Shown here in pieces: positions 8,922 to 16,528 of a stretch of DNA of 64,000 nucleotides. The stretch is taken from contig CANPXV010000006.1 in assembly GCA_947586855.1 (NCBI GenBank), forward strand, positions 22,945-86,944. Reading direction: 5' to 3'. The notes beneath the pieces are model-generated. The model did no database searches. It was not told where the DNA came from and saw only the letters and a program-made list of their open reading frames with translations. Source of the DNA: an uncultured Clostridia bacterium (lineage in GTDB: Bacteria; Bacillota; Clostridia; Christensenellales; CAG-314). The first letter of the stretch is position 1; the number at the start of each line of letters is the position of its first letter. The translations under genes and the position numbers were made by a program.

Positions 8922-9053
8922 ACTCCTGCGGTAAAATCAGAAAGAGCTTGGCAGCTTTCTAAAATACCACAGGAGTCGTCAAATGAATGACACAAAAAGT
9001 TTAGCACACAGCGCAAAATTGTAAACGCCGTGTTGTGTTTTGCTTGGATAGTG
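8922..9053 (+). mobile_element. Relic of an IS200-type element: left-end hairpin and first codons of a tnpA transposase
   Basis: An ATG at 8983 with an AGGAG site gives MNDTKSLAHS, the characteristic first ten residues of many IS200 Y1 transposases. The frame stops at 9022-9024. In a shifted frame from 9017 the DNA reads NCKRRVVF, matching the family continuation (W)NCKYHVVF, so a small deletion broke the gene. Upstream, ACTCCTG/CAGGAGT (8922-8928 with 8970-8976) plus GGTA/TACC pairs form a long stem that buries the ribosome site. It encloses a second hairpin, AGAAAG/CTTTCT. Ribosome-site sequestering is known for IS200. The catalytic HUH and tyrosine regions are absent. Confidence 0.65.
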
Positions 9054-9063
9054 GTGCGCCCAC

Positions 9064-9267
9064 TCAGTAGTCGGATAGGCCCAACAGGTAGTCGCTGGAT
9101 ACGTCCAGATATTTGCAAATGCGAAACAGCGTATCCAGACTGGGCACACAGCGCCCCTGCTTGTAGTCGGTTACGCATTGCTTGGATATGTGGCAGTACT
9201 CGGCAAGCGCACTTTGGCTGGCGCCGCTCACTTTGAGTATTTCGTTGAAACGTTGAGTAAATATCAT
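9064..9267 (-). CDS. Small XRE-type helix-turn-helix regulator
   Basis: The 67-residue protein is a single Cro/C1-type helix-turn-helix: 'FNEILKVSGASQSALAEYCHISKQCVTDYKQGRCVPSLDTLFRI' contains the five helices (written here only as the region of residues 7-52), and the end 'LDVSSDYLLGLSDY' is typical of clostridial XRE proteins. GGTGAGG precedes the ATG. It is transcribed divergently from a second small XRE gene at 9378. The target is unknown; autoregulation in the 110-base shared intergenic region is likely. Its 3' end lies 10 bases from the IS200 relic. Confidence 0.85.
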   Translation of the reverse strand: MIFTQRFNEILKVSGASQSALAEYCHISKQCVTDYKQGRCVPSLDTLFRICKYLDVSSDYLLGLSDY

Positions 9268-9310
9268 AACCTCACCCCAAAATATCTTATTCTTTTTGGT
9301 CAGTTGCTAC

Positions 9311-9339
9311 TTGACAGTATGGTGTAGCCTGACTATAAT
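9311..9339 (+). promoter_or_regulatory. Consensus sigma-A promoter for the + strand XRE gene
   Basis: TTGACA (9311-9316) and TATAAT (9334-9339) are separated by 17 bases. The bases before and through the -10 box (TAGCCTGACTATAATA) closely match those of the promoter at 5307-5334. Confidence 0.85.
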
Positions 9340-9377
9340 AAGTGTAAATACAGTTTATTTTATTCGGAATAACTAAA

Positions 9378-9593
9378 ATGAAATATTTTGAGGCGGTTGC
9401 CGACAGGTTGAAATATTTTATGTGCCAAAAGGGTGTGTATCCGTCCATGTTGGCCAATAGTGCGGGCATTGCCCCCGATGTGCTGAAAGAAATTTTGTGC
9501 GGTCAATGCGGCGGCATTGCCTTGGGCGACCTGTGCAAAATTTGCCGTGCCTTGGATGTGTCCCTCTCCGACGTGCTGCCTCGCAGCGATTGA
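9378..9593 (+). CDS. Second small XRE-type helix-turn-helix regulator
   Basis: The 71-residue protein has an XRE-like fold: 'ADRLKYFMCQKG', 'SMLANSAGIAPDVLKEIL' and the closing 'ICRALDVSLSDVLP', a standard XRE ending. The recognition helix is atypical, with cysteines (CGQCGG) between helices 3 and 4. It has a consensus promoter but almost no ribosome site (CGGAAT). It is divergent from the XRE gene at 9064-9267. It may be a repressor pair, or one protein may control the KDG operon that starts at 9810; neither is shown by the sequence. Confidence 0.75.
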   Translation: MKYFEAVADRLKYFMCQKGVYPSMLANSAGIAPDVLKEILCGQCGGIALGDLCKICRALDVSLSDVLPRSD

Positions 9594-9746
9594 TTGCAGC
9601 CCGATAACGGTGCGCCGCAAGCATATATAGTTTAGTTTATTTGATCAAGATACTATTTTATCTTTTTTATTGCACCCATATCCGTTGTACCGTGGCGCAG
9701 GGTGGCAAAATGTCTGTTTTGTGCATAAAAATATATAATTTTGGTA

Positions 9747-9775
9747 TTTACACCCCAAAAAACAGTATGTATAAT
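9747..9775 (+). promoter_or_regulatory. Promoter of the KDG operon
   Basis: TTTACA (9747-9752) and TATAAT (9770-9775) are 17 bases apart, 35 bases before the aldolase ATG. The rest of 9594-9746 shows no other clear signal. Confidence 0.75.
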
Positions 9776-9809
9776 AACTTTGTACAAGGAGTAGTAGGAG
9801 CATTTTACT

Positions 9810-10781
9810 ATGACGAACAAACAATTTGTGGAACAAATGGAGTGCACGGGCATCATACCCGTCATCAAGTTGGAAAAGACGGAGAACGCCGTGCCATTGG
9901 CCAAAGCGCTGTACGAGGGCGGCATACGGGCTGCCGAGGTGACATTCCGTGCCGAGGGTGCCGACAAGGTCATCTCCGCAATGACCAAGGCCTATCCCGA
10001 CATGTTGGTGGGCGCAGGCACCGTGCTCACGGTGGAGCAGGTGGACGCAAGCATTCGTGCGGGGGCCAAGTTCTGCGTGGCGCCGGGGCTCAATCCCAGG
10101 GTAGTCAAGCACTGTCTGGACAAGGGCGTGCCCTTTGTGCCCGGCATTGCCAACGGCTCGCAGATAGAGCAGGCAATGGAGCTGGGTCTGGATTTCGTCA
10201 AGTTTTTCCCCGCCGAGCAGGCAGGCGGCGTGGCCTACATCAAGGCCATATCCGCACCGTATTTTGCAATGCGGTTTATGCCCACGGGCGGCGTCAACGA
10301 AAACAACCTCAACAGCTATCTTGCCAACCCCAAGGTGGTGTGCTGCGGCGGCAGTTGGATAGTGCCCGACGCCCTTGTAAAATCGGAAGATTGGGCGGGC
10401 ATCACGGCACTATGCAGGGCGGCCGTGCGCAAAATGCTGGACTTTCAGCTGGTGCACGTCGGCCTCAACAGCGACGGCGAAGATGACGCCGTGCAAACAG
10501 CCTCCGCCTTCGAAAGGCTGTTCGGCTGGCCCGTCAAGGTGGGCAACAGCAGCGTTTTTGCCGGCAAAGAGGTGGAGTGCATGAAGCACAACGGCCGCGG
10601 AGTGCACGGTCACATCGCCGTATCCACGGGCAACATCCGCCGTGCGGTGGCCCAGCTGGAAATGCAAGGCGTGCAGTTCGACAAGGACAGCTTCAAATAC
10701 GACGGCAACGGCAGGATCACCGTGGCCTATCTCAAAGAGCAGGTGGCGGGCTTTGCCATCCACCTTGTGGAAAAGAAATAA
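9810..10781 (+). CDS. eda: KDPG/KHG aldolase fused to a VOC (glyoxalase-like) domain
   Basis: Residues 1-205 are a class I KDPG aldolase, which cleaves 2-keto-3-deoxy-6-phosphogluconate to pyruvate and glyceraldehyde 3-phosphate. Visible hallmarks are E43 in 'AAEVTFR', 'GAGTVLT', 'GLNPRVV' and the Schiff-base lysine K131 in 'DFVKFFPAE'. Residues about 212-323 are a separate domain with the beta-alpha-beta pattern of VOC proteins ('FQLVHVGLNS', 'GHIAVSTGNIRRAVAQL', 'GFAIHLVEK'). The fusion doubles the usual length of about 210. The second domain may bind a metal or sugar acid; its role is unknown. It is first in an operon with kdgK, a TIM-barrel protein and kduI. Confidence 0.92.
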   Translation: MTNKQFVEQMECTGIIPVIKLEKTENAVPLAKALYEGGIRAAEVTFRAEGADKVISAMTKAYPDMLVGAGTVLTVEQVDASIRAGAKFCVAPGLNPRVVKHCLDKGVPFVPGIANGSQIEQAMELGLDFVKFFPAEQAGGVAYIKAISAPYFAMRFMPTGGVNENNLNSYLANPKVVCCGGSWIVPDALVKSEDWAGITALCRAAVRKMLDFQLVHVGLNSDGEDDAVQTASAFERLFGWPVKVGNSSVFAGKEVECMKHNGRGVHGHIAVSTGNIRRAVAQLEMQGVQFDKDSFKYDGNGRITVAYLKEQVAGFAIHLVEKK

Positions 10782-10804
10782 CAAACAGACGGGAGAACAG
10801 ATAA

Positions 10805-11827
10805 ATGGCAAAAGTTGTAACGTTGGGAGAAATCATGCTGCGCCTTTCCACAAAGGGCTATGACCGTTTTGTGCAGGCTACCGATTTCGACGTCGTGTAT
10901 GGCGGCGGCGAGGCAAACGTGGCTGTTTCTCTGGCCAACTACGGGCACCAATCCTACTTTGTTACCAAATTGCCCAAGCACGAGATCGGCCAATGCGCAG
11001 TAAACAGTCTGCGTCAGCTGGGCGTGCACACCGACTACATCGCCCGAGGCGGCGACAGGGTGGGCATCTACTTTTTGGAGACGGGCGCAAGCATGCGTCC
11101 CTCCAAGGTCATCTACGACCGTGCGCACAGCAGCATTGCCGAAAGCAAACCGCAGGACTTCGACTTCGACAGTATTTTCAGCGGGGCAAAGTGGTTCCAT
11201 TGGACGGGTATCACGCCGGCCTTGGGCAAAAATGCGCAGGATGTGTTGGAGGCGGCGCTTGTCTCCGCCAAAAAGCACAATGTCACGGTCAGCGTGGACC
11301 TCAACTACCGCAAAAAGCTGTGGACCCCTGCCGAGGCGCAAAAATGTATGACGCACCTTATGCAATACGTTGACGTGTGTATCGGCAACGAAGAGGACGC
11401 CGAAAAATGTCTCGGGTTCAAGCCGGGTAACACCGACGTCACGCAGGGCGCCTTGGAGCTGGGCGGCTACGAGGCCATTTTCCGCCAGATGCAGCAAAAA
11501 TTCGGCTTCAAGTATGTTGTCACCAGCCTGAGAGAAAGCTACTCCGCATCCGACAACGGTTGGAGCGCTTTGGCCTTTGACGGCAAGGAATTTTACCGTT
11601 CTCGCAAGTACGACATACGCATTGTGGACCGTGTGGGCGGCGGCGACAGTTTCAGCGGCGGCTTTATCCACGGTTTGCTCAAATACGACGACTTCAAGCA
11701 AGCGTTGGAGTTTGCCGTGGCGGCAAGCGCCCTCAAACACACCATCAGGGGCGACTTCAACCTCGTGACTGAGGAGGAAGTGGAAACGCTCAAAAACGGC
11801 GACGCCAGCGGCAGAGTGCAAAGATAG
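10805..11827 (+). CDS. kdgK: 2-dehydro-3-deoxygluconokinase (KDG kinase, PfkB family)
   Basis: It phosphorylates KDG to KDPG with ATP, feeding the aldolase encoded just upstream. The 340-residue protein has the PfkB N-terminal signature 'GEIMLRLS', 'YGGGEANVAVSLANYG', the sugar-contacting 'DLNYRKKLW', and the C-terminal PfkB signature 'VGGGDSFSGGF', in which the aspartate is the catalytic base. GGGAG-like bases precede the ATG at 23 bases after eda. The next gene begins immediately after its stop codon. Confidence 0.93.
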   Translation: MAKVVTLGEIMLRLSTKGYDRFVQATDFDVVYGGGEANVAVSLANYGHQSYFVTKLPKHEIGQCAVNSLRQLGVHTDYIARGGDRVGIYFLETGASMRPSKVIYDRAHSSIAESKPQDFDFDSIFSGAKWFHWTGITPALGKNAQDVLEAALVSAKKHNVTVSVDLNYRKKLWTPAEAQKCMTHLMQYVDVCIGNEEDAEKCLGFKPGNTDVTQGALELGGYEAIFRQMQQKFGFKYVVTSLRESYSASDNGWSALAFDGKEFYRSRKYDIRIVDRVGGGDSFSGGFIHGLLKYDDFKQALEFAVAASALKHTIRGDFNLVTEEEVETLKNGDASGRVQR

Positions 11828-12673
11828 ATGGAACTGTTTATCCGTGCCCACGACCTTGGTGTCAAGGGCATAGACAACGTTATATCTCAGTTGGACGAGC
11901 TGACCTTGGACGGCGTGCAGCTTGTGGCCTACAAGGTGCTGCCCGATGTGCCCTATGCTGTGGGTGGTATGGATAGCGTCAAGGCGCAGGCCACGGGACG
12001 TGCGCTGGCAAATGCGGGCAAAAAGGTGGCGTTGATAGGCGCCTACTTCAACCCCGTTCACTCAGACAAGGGCAAGGTGGAGCGGTGCAAGCGCATCTTT
12101 TGCGACTACATCGACTGCGCCAAGCTGCTGGGTTGCGGCCTTGTCGGGTCGGAGACGGGCAGTTTCAACGACGACAAGTGGACCTACCACCCGCTCAACC
12201 GCACCGACGCCGCACTGCAAACGGTGGTGGAGACTTTTGGCGAGCTGGCGGACTATGCCGCACGCCGCAACGTCTGCATTGCCATGGAAGGCGCCTTTGG
12301 ACACGTCTGTTACAGTGTGGACAGGTTGCAACAGGCGCTGGAACTTATCGGCAGGCCCAATGTCAAGGTGATATTCGATCTGTACAACTATCTGGATGTA
12401 ACCAATGCGGATAGCTGCTACGACATTTTGCAGCAGGGGCTGGACACGTTCGGCAGGCGGATAGAAGTTTTTCACCTGAAAGATTTTCGTATCGAGCAGG
12501 GCAAGCTGACGCAATGTCCCGTTGGGCAGGGCGTGCTGGACTATGACAGGGTGCTCTCCGCCATATACCGCAGCAATCCCGAAGCCAAACTTGTTTTTGA
12601 AGGTACCGTCGGGCAAGATGTGCCCGCAGCGGTAAAGTTTATAAGGAGCAAACTAACAAAACTATGCAATTAG
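11828..12673 (+). CDS. Sugar phosphate isomerase/epimerase-like TIM-barrel protein
   Basis: The 281-residue protein belongs to the xylose isomerase-like TIM-barrel superfamily. It shows 'VALIGAYFNPVH', 'GCGLVGSETGSF', 'CIAMEGAFGH', 'VKVIFDLYNYLD' and 'EVFHLKDF', where the E, D, H and E residues would bind a metal as in related epimerases. The ATG follows the kdgK stop directly and the 3' end overlaps kduI by 10 bases, so it is translationally locked into the uronate operon. A sugar-acid isomerase or epimerase step is likely, but no known step of the KDG pathway lacks an enzyme here. Confidence 0.8.
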   Translation: MELFIRAHDLGVKGIDNVISQLDELTLDGVQLVAYKVLPDVPYAVGGMDSVKAQATGRALANAGKKVALIGAYFNPVHSDKGKVERCKRIFCDYIDCAKLLGCGLVGSETGSFNDDKWTYHPLNRTDAALQTVVETFGELADYAARRNVCIAMEGAFGHVCYSVDRLQQALELIGRPNVKVIFDLYNYLDVTNADSCYDILQQGLDTFGRRIEVFHLKDFRIEQGKLTQCPVGQGVLDYDRVLSAIYRSNPEAKLVFEGTVGQDVPAAVKFIRSKLTKLCN

Positions 12674-13500
12674 ACATACGGTATAGCAATCACCCACAAG
12701 ACTCAAAGTACTACGACACCGCCGCCCTCAGACGTCACTACCTCATCGAAAAGGTGTTTGTCGAGGACGAAATTATGCTGACCTATTCTCATCAGGATCG
12801 CATAATAGCCGGCGGAGCAATGCCCGTCACCAAGCCGCTTGCCTTGGGCAGCTGCAAGGAGTTGGCCACCGACTACTTTTTGGAGAGGCGCGAAATGGGC
12901 GTCATCAACATCGGCGGCGACGGCACGATAGTGTTGGACGGCAAGCAATATGCCGTCGGCTGCAAGGAGGGCATGTACATCGGCATGGGCACCCGCGAAA
13001 TTATTTTCAAAAGCAACGACGCCCGCCACCCTGCCAAGTTTTATATCAACAGCTGCCCTGCGCACAAAACCTATCCCACCGTGCACATCACCAAGGACAA
13101 GGCCAATCATGTGGCGTGCGGCGACGCAGCCCACCTCAACAAGCGGGTGATAAATCAATTTGTGCACCCTGCGGTGTGCCAAAGCTGCCAGCTATCCATG
13201 GGCATGACGGAGTTGGACCCCACAAGCAGCTGGAACACGATGCCCTGCCACACGCACGAGCGCCGTATGGAAGTGTACATGTATTTTGATTTGCACGAGG
13301 ACAACGTTGTGTTCCACTTTATGGGGCAAAAGGAGGAAACTCGCCACATCGTCATGCACAACGAGCAGGCCGTCATATCCCCCAGCTGGTCCATTCACAG
13401 CGGAGTGGGCACCAGCAACTACATCTTTATCTGGGGCATGTGCGGCGAAAATCAAACCTTTACCGATATGGACGGCATAGGCAATTTGGAGCTGAAATAA
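12664..13500 (+). CDS. kduI: 5-dehydro-4-deoxy-D-glucuronate isomerase KduI
   Basis: KduI converts the keto-uronate released from unsaturated galacturonides to 2,5-diketo-3-deoxygluconate, the substrate of KduD. The protein is 278 residues, the usual length. The zinc ligands fall at the positions I recall from the E. coli enzyme: H196 and H198 in 'CHTHERRME', E203 in the same motif and H245 in 'SWSIHSG'. It is a cytoplasmic cupin-fold enzyme. The gene overlaps the preceding isomerase-like gene by 10 bases. Its partner kduD is about 4 kb upstream in a different transcript. Confidence 0.96.
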   Translation: MQLDIRYSNHPQDSKYYDTAALRRHYLIEKVFVEDEIMLTYSHQDRIIAGGAMPVTKPLALGSCKELATDYFLERREMGVINIGGDGTIVLDGKQYAVGCKEGMYIGMGTREIIFKSNDARHPAKFYINSCPAHKTYPTVHITKDKANHVACGDAAHLNKRVINQFVHPAVCQSCQLSMGMTELDPTSSWNTMPCHTHERRMEVYMYFDLHEDNVVFHFMGQKEETRHIVMHNEQAVISPSWSIHSGVGTSNYIFIWGMCGENQTFTDMDGIGNLELK

Positions 13501-13563
13501 GTTTCGGTAACTTTTTTGCCGCAAGGCAAAGTGACAAAAAATATAAAAAAGCGAGAGAAGGTC

Positions 13564-14661
13564 ATGGCATACTTAACACTCAAAAACATCAACAAAATTT
13601 ATCCCAACGGCTTCCATGCGGTGCACGATTTCAATCTGGAAATCGAGCGTGGCGAGTTTATCGTCTTTGTTGGACCGTCCGGCTGCGGCAAAAGCACAAC
13701 GCTGCGCATGATTGCCGGTCTGGAAAACATCTCCAAGGGAGATTTCTACATCGACGGTGTGCGTGCCAACGACAAAGGCCCCCGAGAGCGCCAGATAGCA
13801 ATGGTGTTCCAGAGCTACGCACTGTATCCCCACATGAGCGTCTACGACAATCTGGCCTTCGGCTTGACTTTGCAGGGCGTGGACGAGGACGTGATCGAAG
13901 AACGGGTGATGAAAACGGCTAAGATCCTTGGCCTGACGGAGTACCTCGACCGCAAACCACGTGCTCTTTCGGGCGGTCAGCGTCAACGTGTGGCGGTAGG
14001 ACGTGCCATCATCCGCAAAGTGGGCGTGTTCCTGATGGACGAACCCCTTTCCAACCTCGACGCCAAGCAACGTGTCACAATGCGTTCGGAGATCACTCAG
14101 ATCCACCGCGAAACCAAGGCTACCACCATCTACGTCACGCACGACCAGACGGAGGCAATGACCATGGCGGACAGGATAGTAGTCATGAAGGACGGCTACA
14201 TTCAGCAGGTGGGCACCCCCTACGAGCTGTACTTCAACCCCGTCAACCTGTTTGTGGCGGGCTTCATCGGCGAGCCTCCTATGAACTTTGTGCCCACAAC
14301 CGTCAACGGCGGCAAAGCTACCGTCGGCAACAACATGTTGGACCTCAGCCACGTCCTCAGTGGCGAAAAACTTGCCCAATACGAGGGCAAAGAAGTGGTG
14401 CTGGGCTTCCGCCCCGAAGGTATCGAGCTGGGCGAAAAGAAGGACGCCTACAATGTGGATTGCTTTGTGGAGCTTACCGAGCTGCTGGGCGACAACACCA
14501 ACGTCTACGTCAACATCGGCAAGGACAGGGCTATCCTCAAAGTGGACCCGCACGACACCCCGTCAACGGATGTTGATATTCGTTTCAGCATAGCCTACGA
14601 CAACGTGTACGTGTTCGACAAGGAGACCGAGCACGTCATCACCGACCCCAAGCGCAAATAG
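13564..14661 (+). CDS. Sugar ABC transporter ATPase, MsmX/UgpC type (first of three)
   Basis: The 365-residue protein has Walker [10 protein letters not shown], a Q-loop 'MVFQSYALYPHM', the signature 'LSGGQRQR', Walker B '[12 protein letters not shown]', an H-loop 'THDQTEA' and a C-terminal TOBE/OB regulatory domain. The ATG at 13564 has a GAGAAGG site; an upstream in-frame TTG is ignored. No permease gene is adjacent. This family is known for orphan ATPases that energise several sugar importers. It lies 63 bases after kduI, so it may serve a uronide importer such as the Lpl-type system in this window. A terminator follows. Confidence 0.92.
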   Translation: MAYLTLKNINKIYPNGFHAVHDFNLEIERGEFIVFVGPSGCGKSTTLRMIAGLENISKGDFYIDGVRANDKGPRERQIAMVFQSYALYPHMSVYDNLAFGLTLQGVDEDVIEERVMKTAKILGLTEYLDRKPRALSGGQRQRVAVGRAIIRKVGVFLMDEPLSNLDAKQRVTMRSEITQIHRETKATTIYVTHDQTEAMTMADRIVVMKDGYIQQVGTPYELYFNPVNLFVAGFIGEPPMNFVPTTVNGGKATVGNNMLDLSHVLSGEKLAQYEGKEVVLGFRPEGIELGEKKDAYNVDCFVELTELLGDNTNVYVNIGKDRAILKVDPHDTPSTDVDIRFSIAYDNVYVFDKETEHVITDPKRK

Positions 14662-14677
14662 AAACGACATTTTGTAC

Positions 14678-14726
14678 AAAACGGCACGCCCAGCACGATA
14701 GCACCGTCTTGGGCTGCCGTTTTTTG
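14678..14726 (+). terminator. Rho-independent terminator of the KDG operon
   Basis: AAACGGC (14678-14684) and GCCGTTT (14716-14722) close a stem with inner GCCCA/TGGGC pairs and a long loop. A T-run ends at 14726. Confidence 0.8.
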
Positions 14727-14740
14727 ATAAGATCTTCCGG

Positions 14741-14945
14741 CCAAACGCAAGGCGGTTCGTCACAACTCTCGCTTGGCGTTACCATACGTGCAAGCACGAG
14801 TGGTACCAACGCCGCTCGGTTGTTCCTCTCCCACACAAGTTTCGTACCTCAACTTGTGCGAGTACCCTATACTACGCAACCGACCCCTACGGAGCCACCT
14901 CGCCGGTGGGGCAAGCAGGGGAGATTTTTCCCCAATGTAGCGGGC
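14741..14945. repeat. Dispersed structured intergenic repeat, copy B
   Basis: Bases 14741-14860 match the reverse complement of 32842-32961 at 118 of 120 positions by eye. The unit contains two hairpins: GGCGTTACCAT.. with ..GTGGTACCAACGCC (about 14775-14815), and CACAAGTT/AACTTGTG (14833-14855). Further on, 14871-14892 matches copy A and 14895-14915 matches 32698-32718 in direct orientation. The 433-base gap 14662-15094 otherwise holds only the upstream terminator and the AT-rich leader of uxaB (a weak TACACT near 15054); no reliable promoter was found. Confidence 0.8.
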
Positions 14946-15094
14946 CGCTTCGCCCTGCGCCGTCATATACACAAAACGGACGGCCAAGCGGTGCAAAACG
15001 GTGCAAATTACAAAAAATATGCGCAAAAAAGTGTACGCAAATTGCGCTTTGTGCTACACTGATTGCACAAGCAAATATCACACAGGAGTGGATT

Positions 15095-16522
15095 ATGAAA
15101 CAGCTCAACGGACAAAACTATGTCAAAAAGGACAGGCCCATCAGGATTTTGCAATTTGGAGAGGGCAATTTTTTGCGGGCGTTTGTGGATTGGATATTGC
15201 AGCACCTCAACGACAGCGGCGCCATCAACGCCAACGTTGCCGTGGTGCAGCCCGTGCCGCAGGGGCGCATTGAGCAGCTGCGTGCGCAGGACGGCCTGTA
15301 CACCGTCTGTCTGGAAGGTATCCAACAGGGCAAGCGTGTGCAGTCGAGGGAGATCATCGATGTGCTGGGCGACTTTGTCAACCCCTACACCGACTACGAC
15401 AAGTACCTCGCCTATGCCCACGGCGAGCAGCTGCAAACGGTCATTTCCAACACCACCGAGGCGGGCATTGTGCTGGACGAAACGGACACCGATTTCGACG
15501 CATGCCCCCGTTCCTTCCCCGGCAAGCTGCTGGCCTTTTTGTGGGAGCGCTACCGTCATTTTGACGGCGACCCGACCAAAGGCCTTGCCATTGTGCCCTG
15601 CGAGCTGATCGACAACAACGGCAGCACGCTGCGCAATGTGATGGTGCAATTGGCCAATCTGCGCCATATGGACAAAGATTTTATCCGCTGGCTGACCGAG
15701 GCCAACCACTTTACCGATACGCTTGTGGACAGGATCGTGCCCGGCTATCCCCGAGACACCGTTGGGGAGATATGGCAGCAGACAGGCTACCGTGACGACA
15801 ACGTTGTCAAGGCGGAAGTTTTTCACCTGTGGGTGCTGAAAAGGGAGCCGTTTGTAGAAGAGCGTCTGCCCGCCGCAAGTTGCGGACTCAACGTCATCTT
15901 TGCCGACGACATCACCCCCTACAAGCAACGCAAGGTAAAAATCCTCAACGGCACACACACGGCAATGGTGCCCGTGGCCTATCTGTGCGGTCTGGACACC
16001 GTCGGCGAGGCCATGAACGACCCCGATGTGCGCCGCTTTGCCGAGAGGCTCATTTTTGAGGAAATCAAGCCCACCATCGACCTGCCGCAAGAGGAAATGA
16101 CGTCCTTTGCCAACAGCGTGTTGGAACGTTTCCAAAACCCGTTCATCCGCCACGAGCTGATGTCCATTGCCCTCAACAGCACCAGCAAGGTGCGCACCAG
16201 ATTGCTGCCCACCTACAACGACTATCTGCGGCAAAAGGGCACCGCACCCAAGTGCGTGATGTTTGCAATATCCTCTTTGACGGCGTTTATGAGGGGCGAG
16301 CGCAACGGCCAACCCATTTTGTTGCAGGACGAGGAGCAAAACCTGCAATTTTGGCGCAGTTTGTGGCAAAACGACGACCTCAACGAGGTGGCAAGCGGAG
16401 CGCTCAACTATCTCGACGCCGATTTGTGTACCCCCTCCAATGTGCGCACAGTGGCGCAAAACCTGCACAACATTTGCACGCTGGGCATGCGCAAGGCATT
16501 GCAACAGCTGCTGCAAGCATAA
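15095..16522 (+). CDS. uxaB: Tagaturonate reductase UxaB (mannitol dehydrogenase family)
   Basis: UxaB reduces D-tagaturonate to D-altronate with NADH in galacturonate breakdown. The ATG at 15095 with CACAGGAG upstream starts a 475-residue protein, which opens 'RPIRILQFGEGNFLRAFVDW', the Rossmann start of this family. The long-chain polyol dehydrogenase active-site motif appears as 'KVKILNGTHT', followed by 'LIFEEIKPT' and 'RFQNPFIRH'. Substrates are cytoplasmic. It leads a uxaB-uxaA-uxaC operon, with uxaA 6 bases downstream. Fructuronate reductase is the alternative family member, but the presence of uxaA and absence of uxuA favour UxaB. Confidence 0.92.
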   Translation: MKQLNGQNYVKKDRPIRILQFGEGNFLRAFVDWILQHLNDSGAINANVAVVQPVPQGRIEQLRAQDGLYTVCLEGIQQGKRVQSREIIDVLGDFVNPYTDYDKYLAYAHGEQLQTVISNTTEAGIVLDETDTDFDACPRSFPGKLLAFLWERYRHFDGDPTKGLAIVPCELIDNNGSTLRNVMVQLANLRHMDKDFIRWLTEANHFTDTLVDRIVPGYPRDTVGEIWQQTGYRDDNVVKAEVFHLWVLKREPFVEERLPAASCGLNVIFADDITPYKQRKVKILNGTHTAMVPVAYLCGLDTVGEAMNDPDVRRFAERLIFEEIKPTIDLPQEEMTSFANSVLERFQNPFIRHELMSIALNSTSKVRTRLLPTYNDYLRQKGTAPKCVMFAISSLTAFMRGERNGQPILLQDEEQNLQFWRSLWQNDDLNEVASGALNYLDADLCTPSNVRTVAQNLHNICTLGMRKALQQLLQA

Positions 16523-16528
16523 CGGATC

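Noticed and set aside
9017..9060. IS200 remnant considered as a functional small protein gene
   Set aside because: The ATG frame stops after 13 codons and the matching continuation is in a different frame; catalytic parts are missing.
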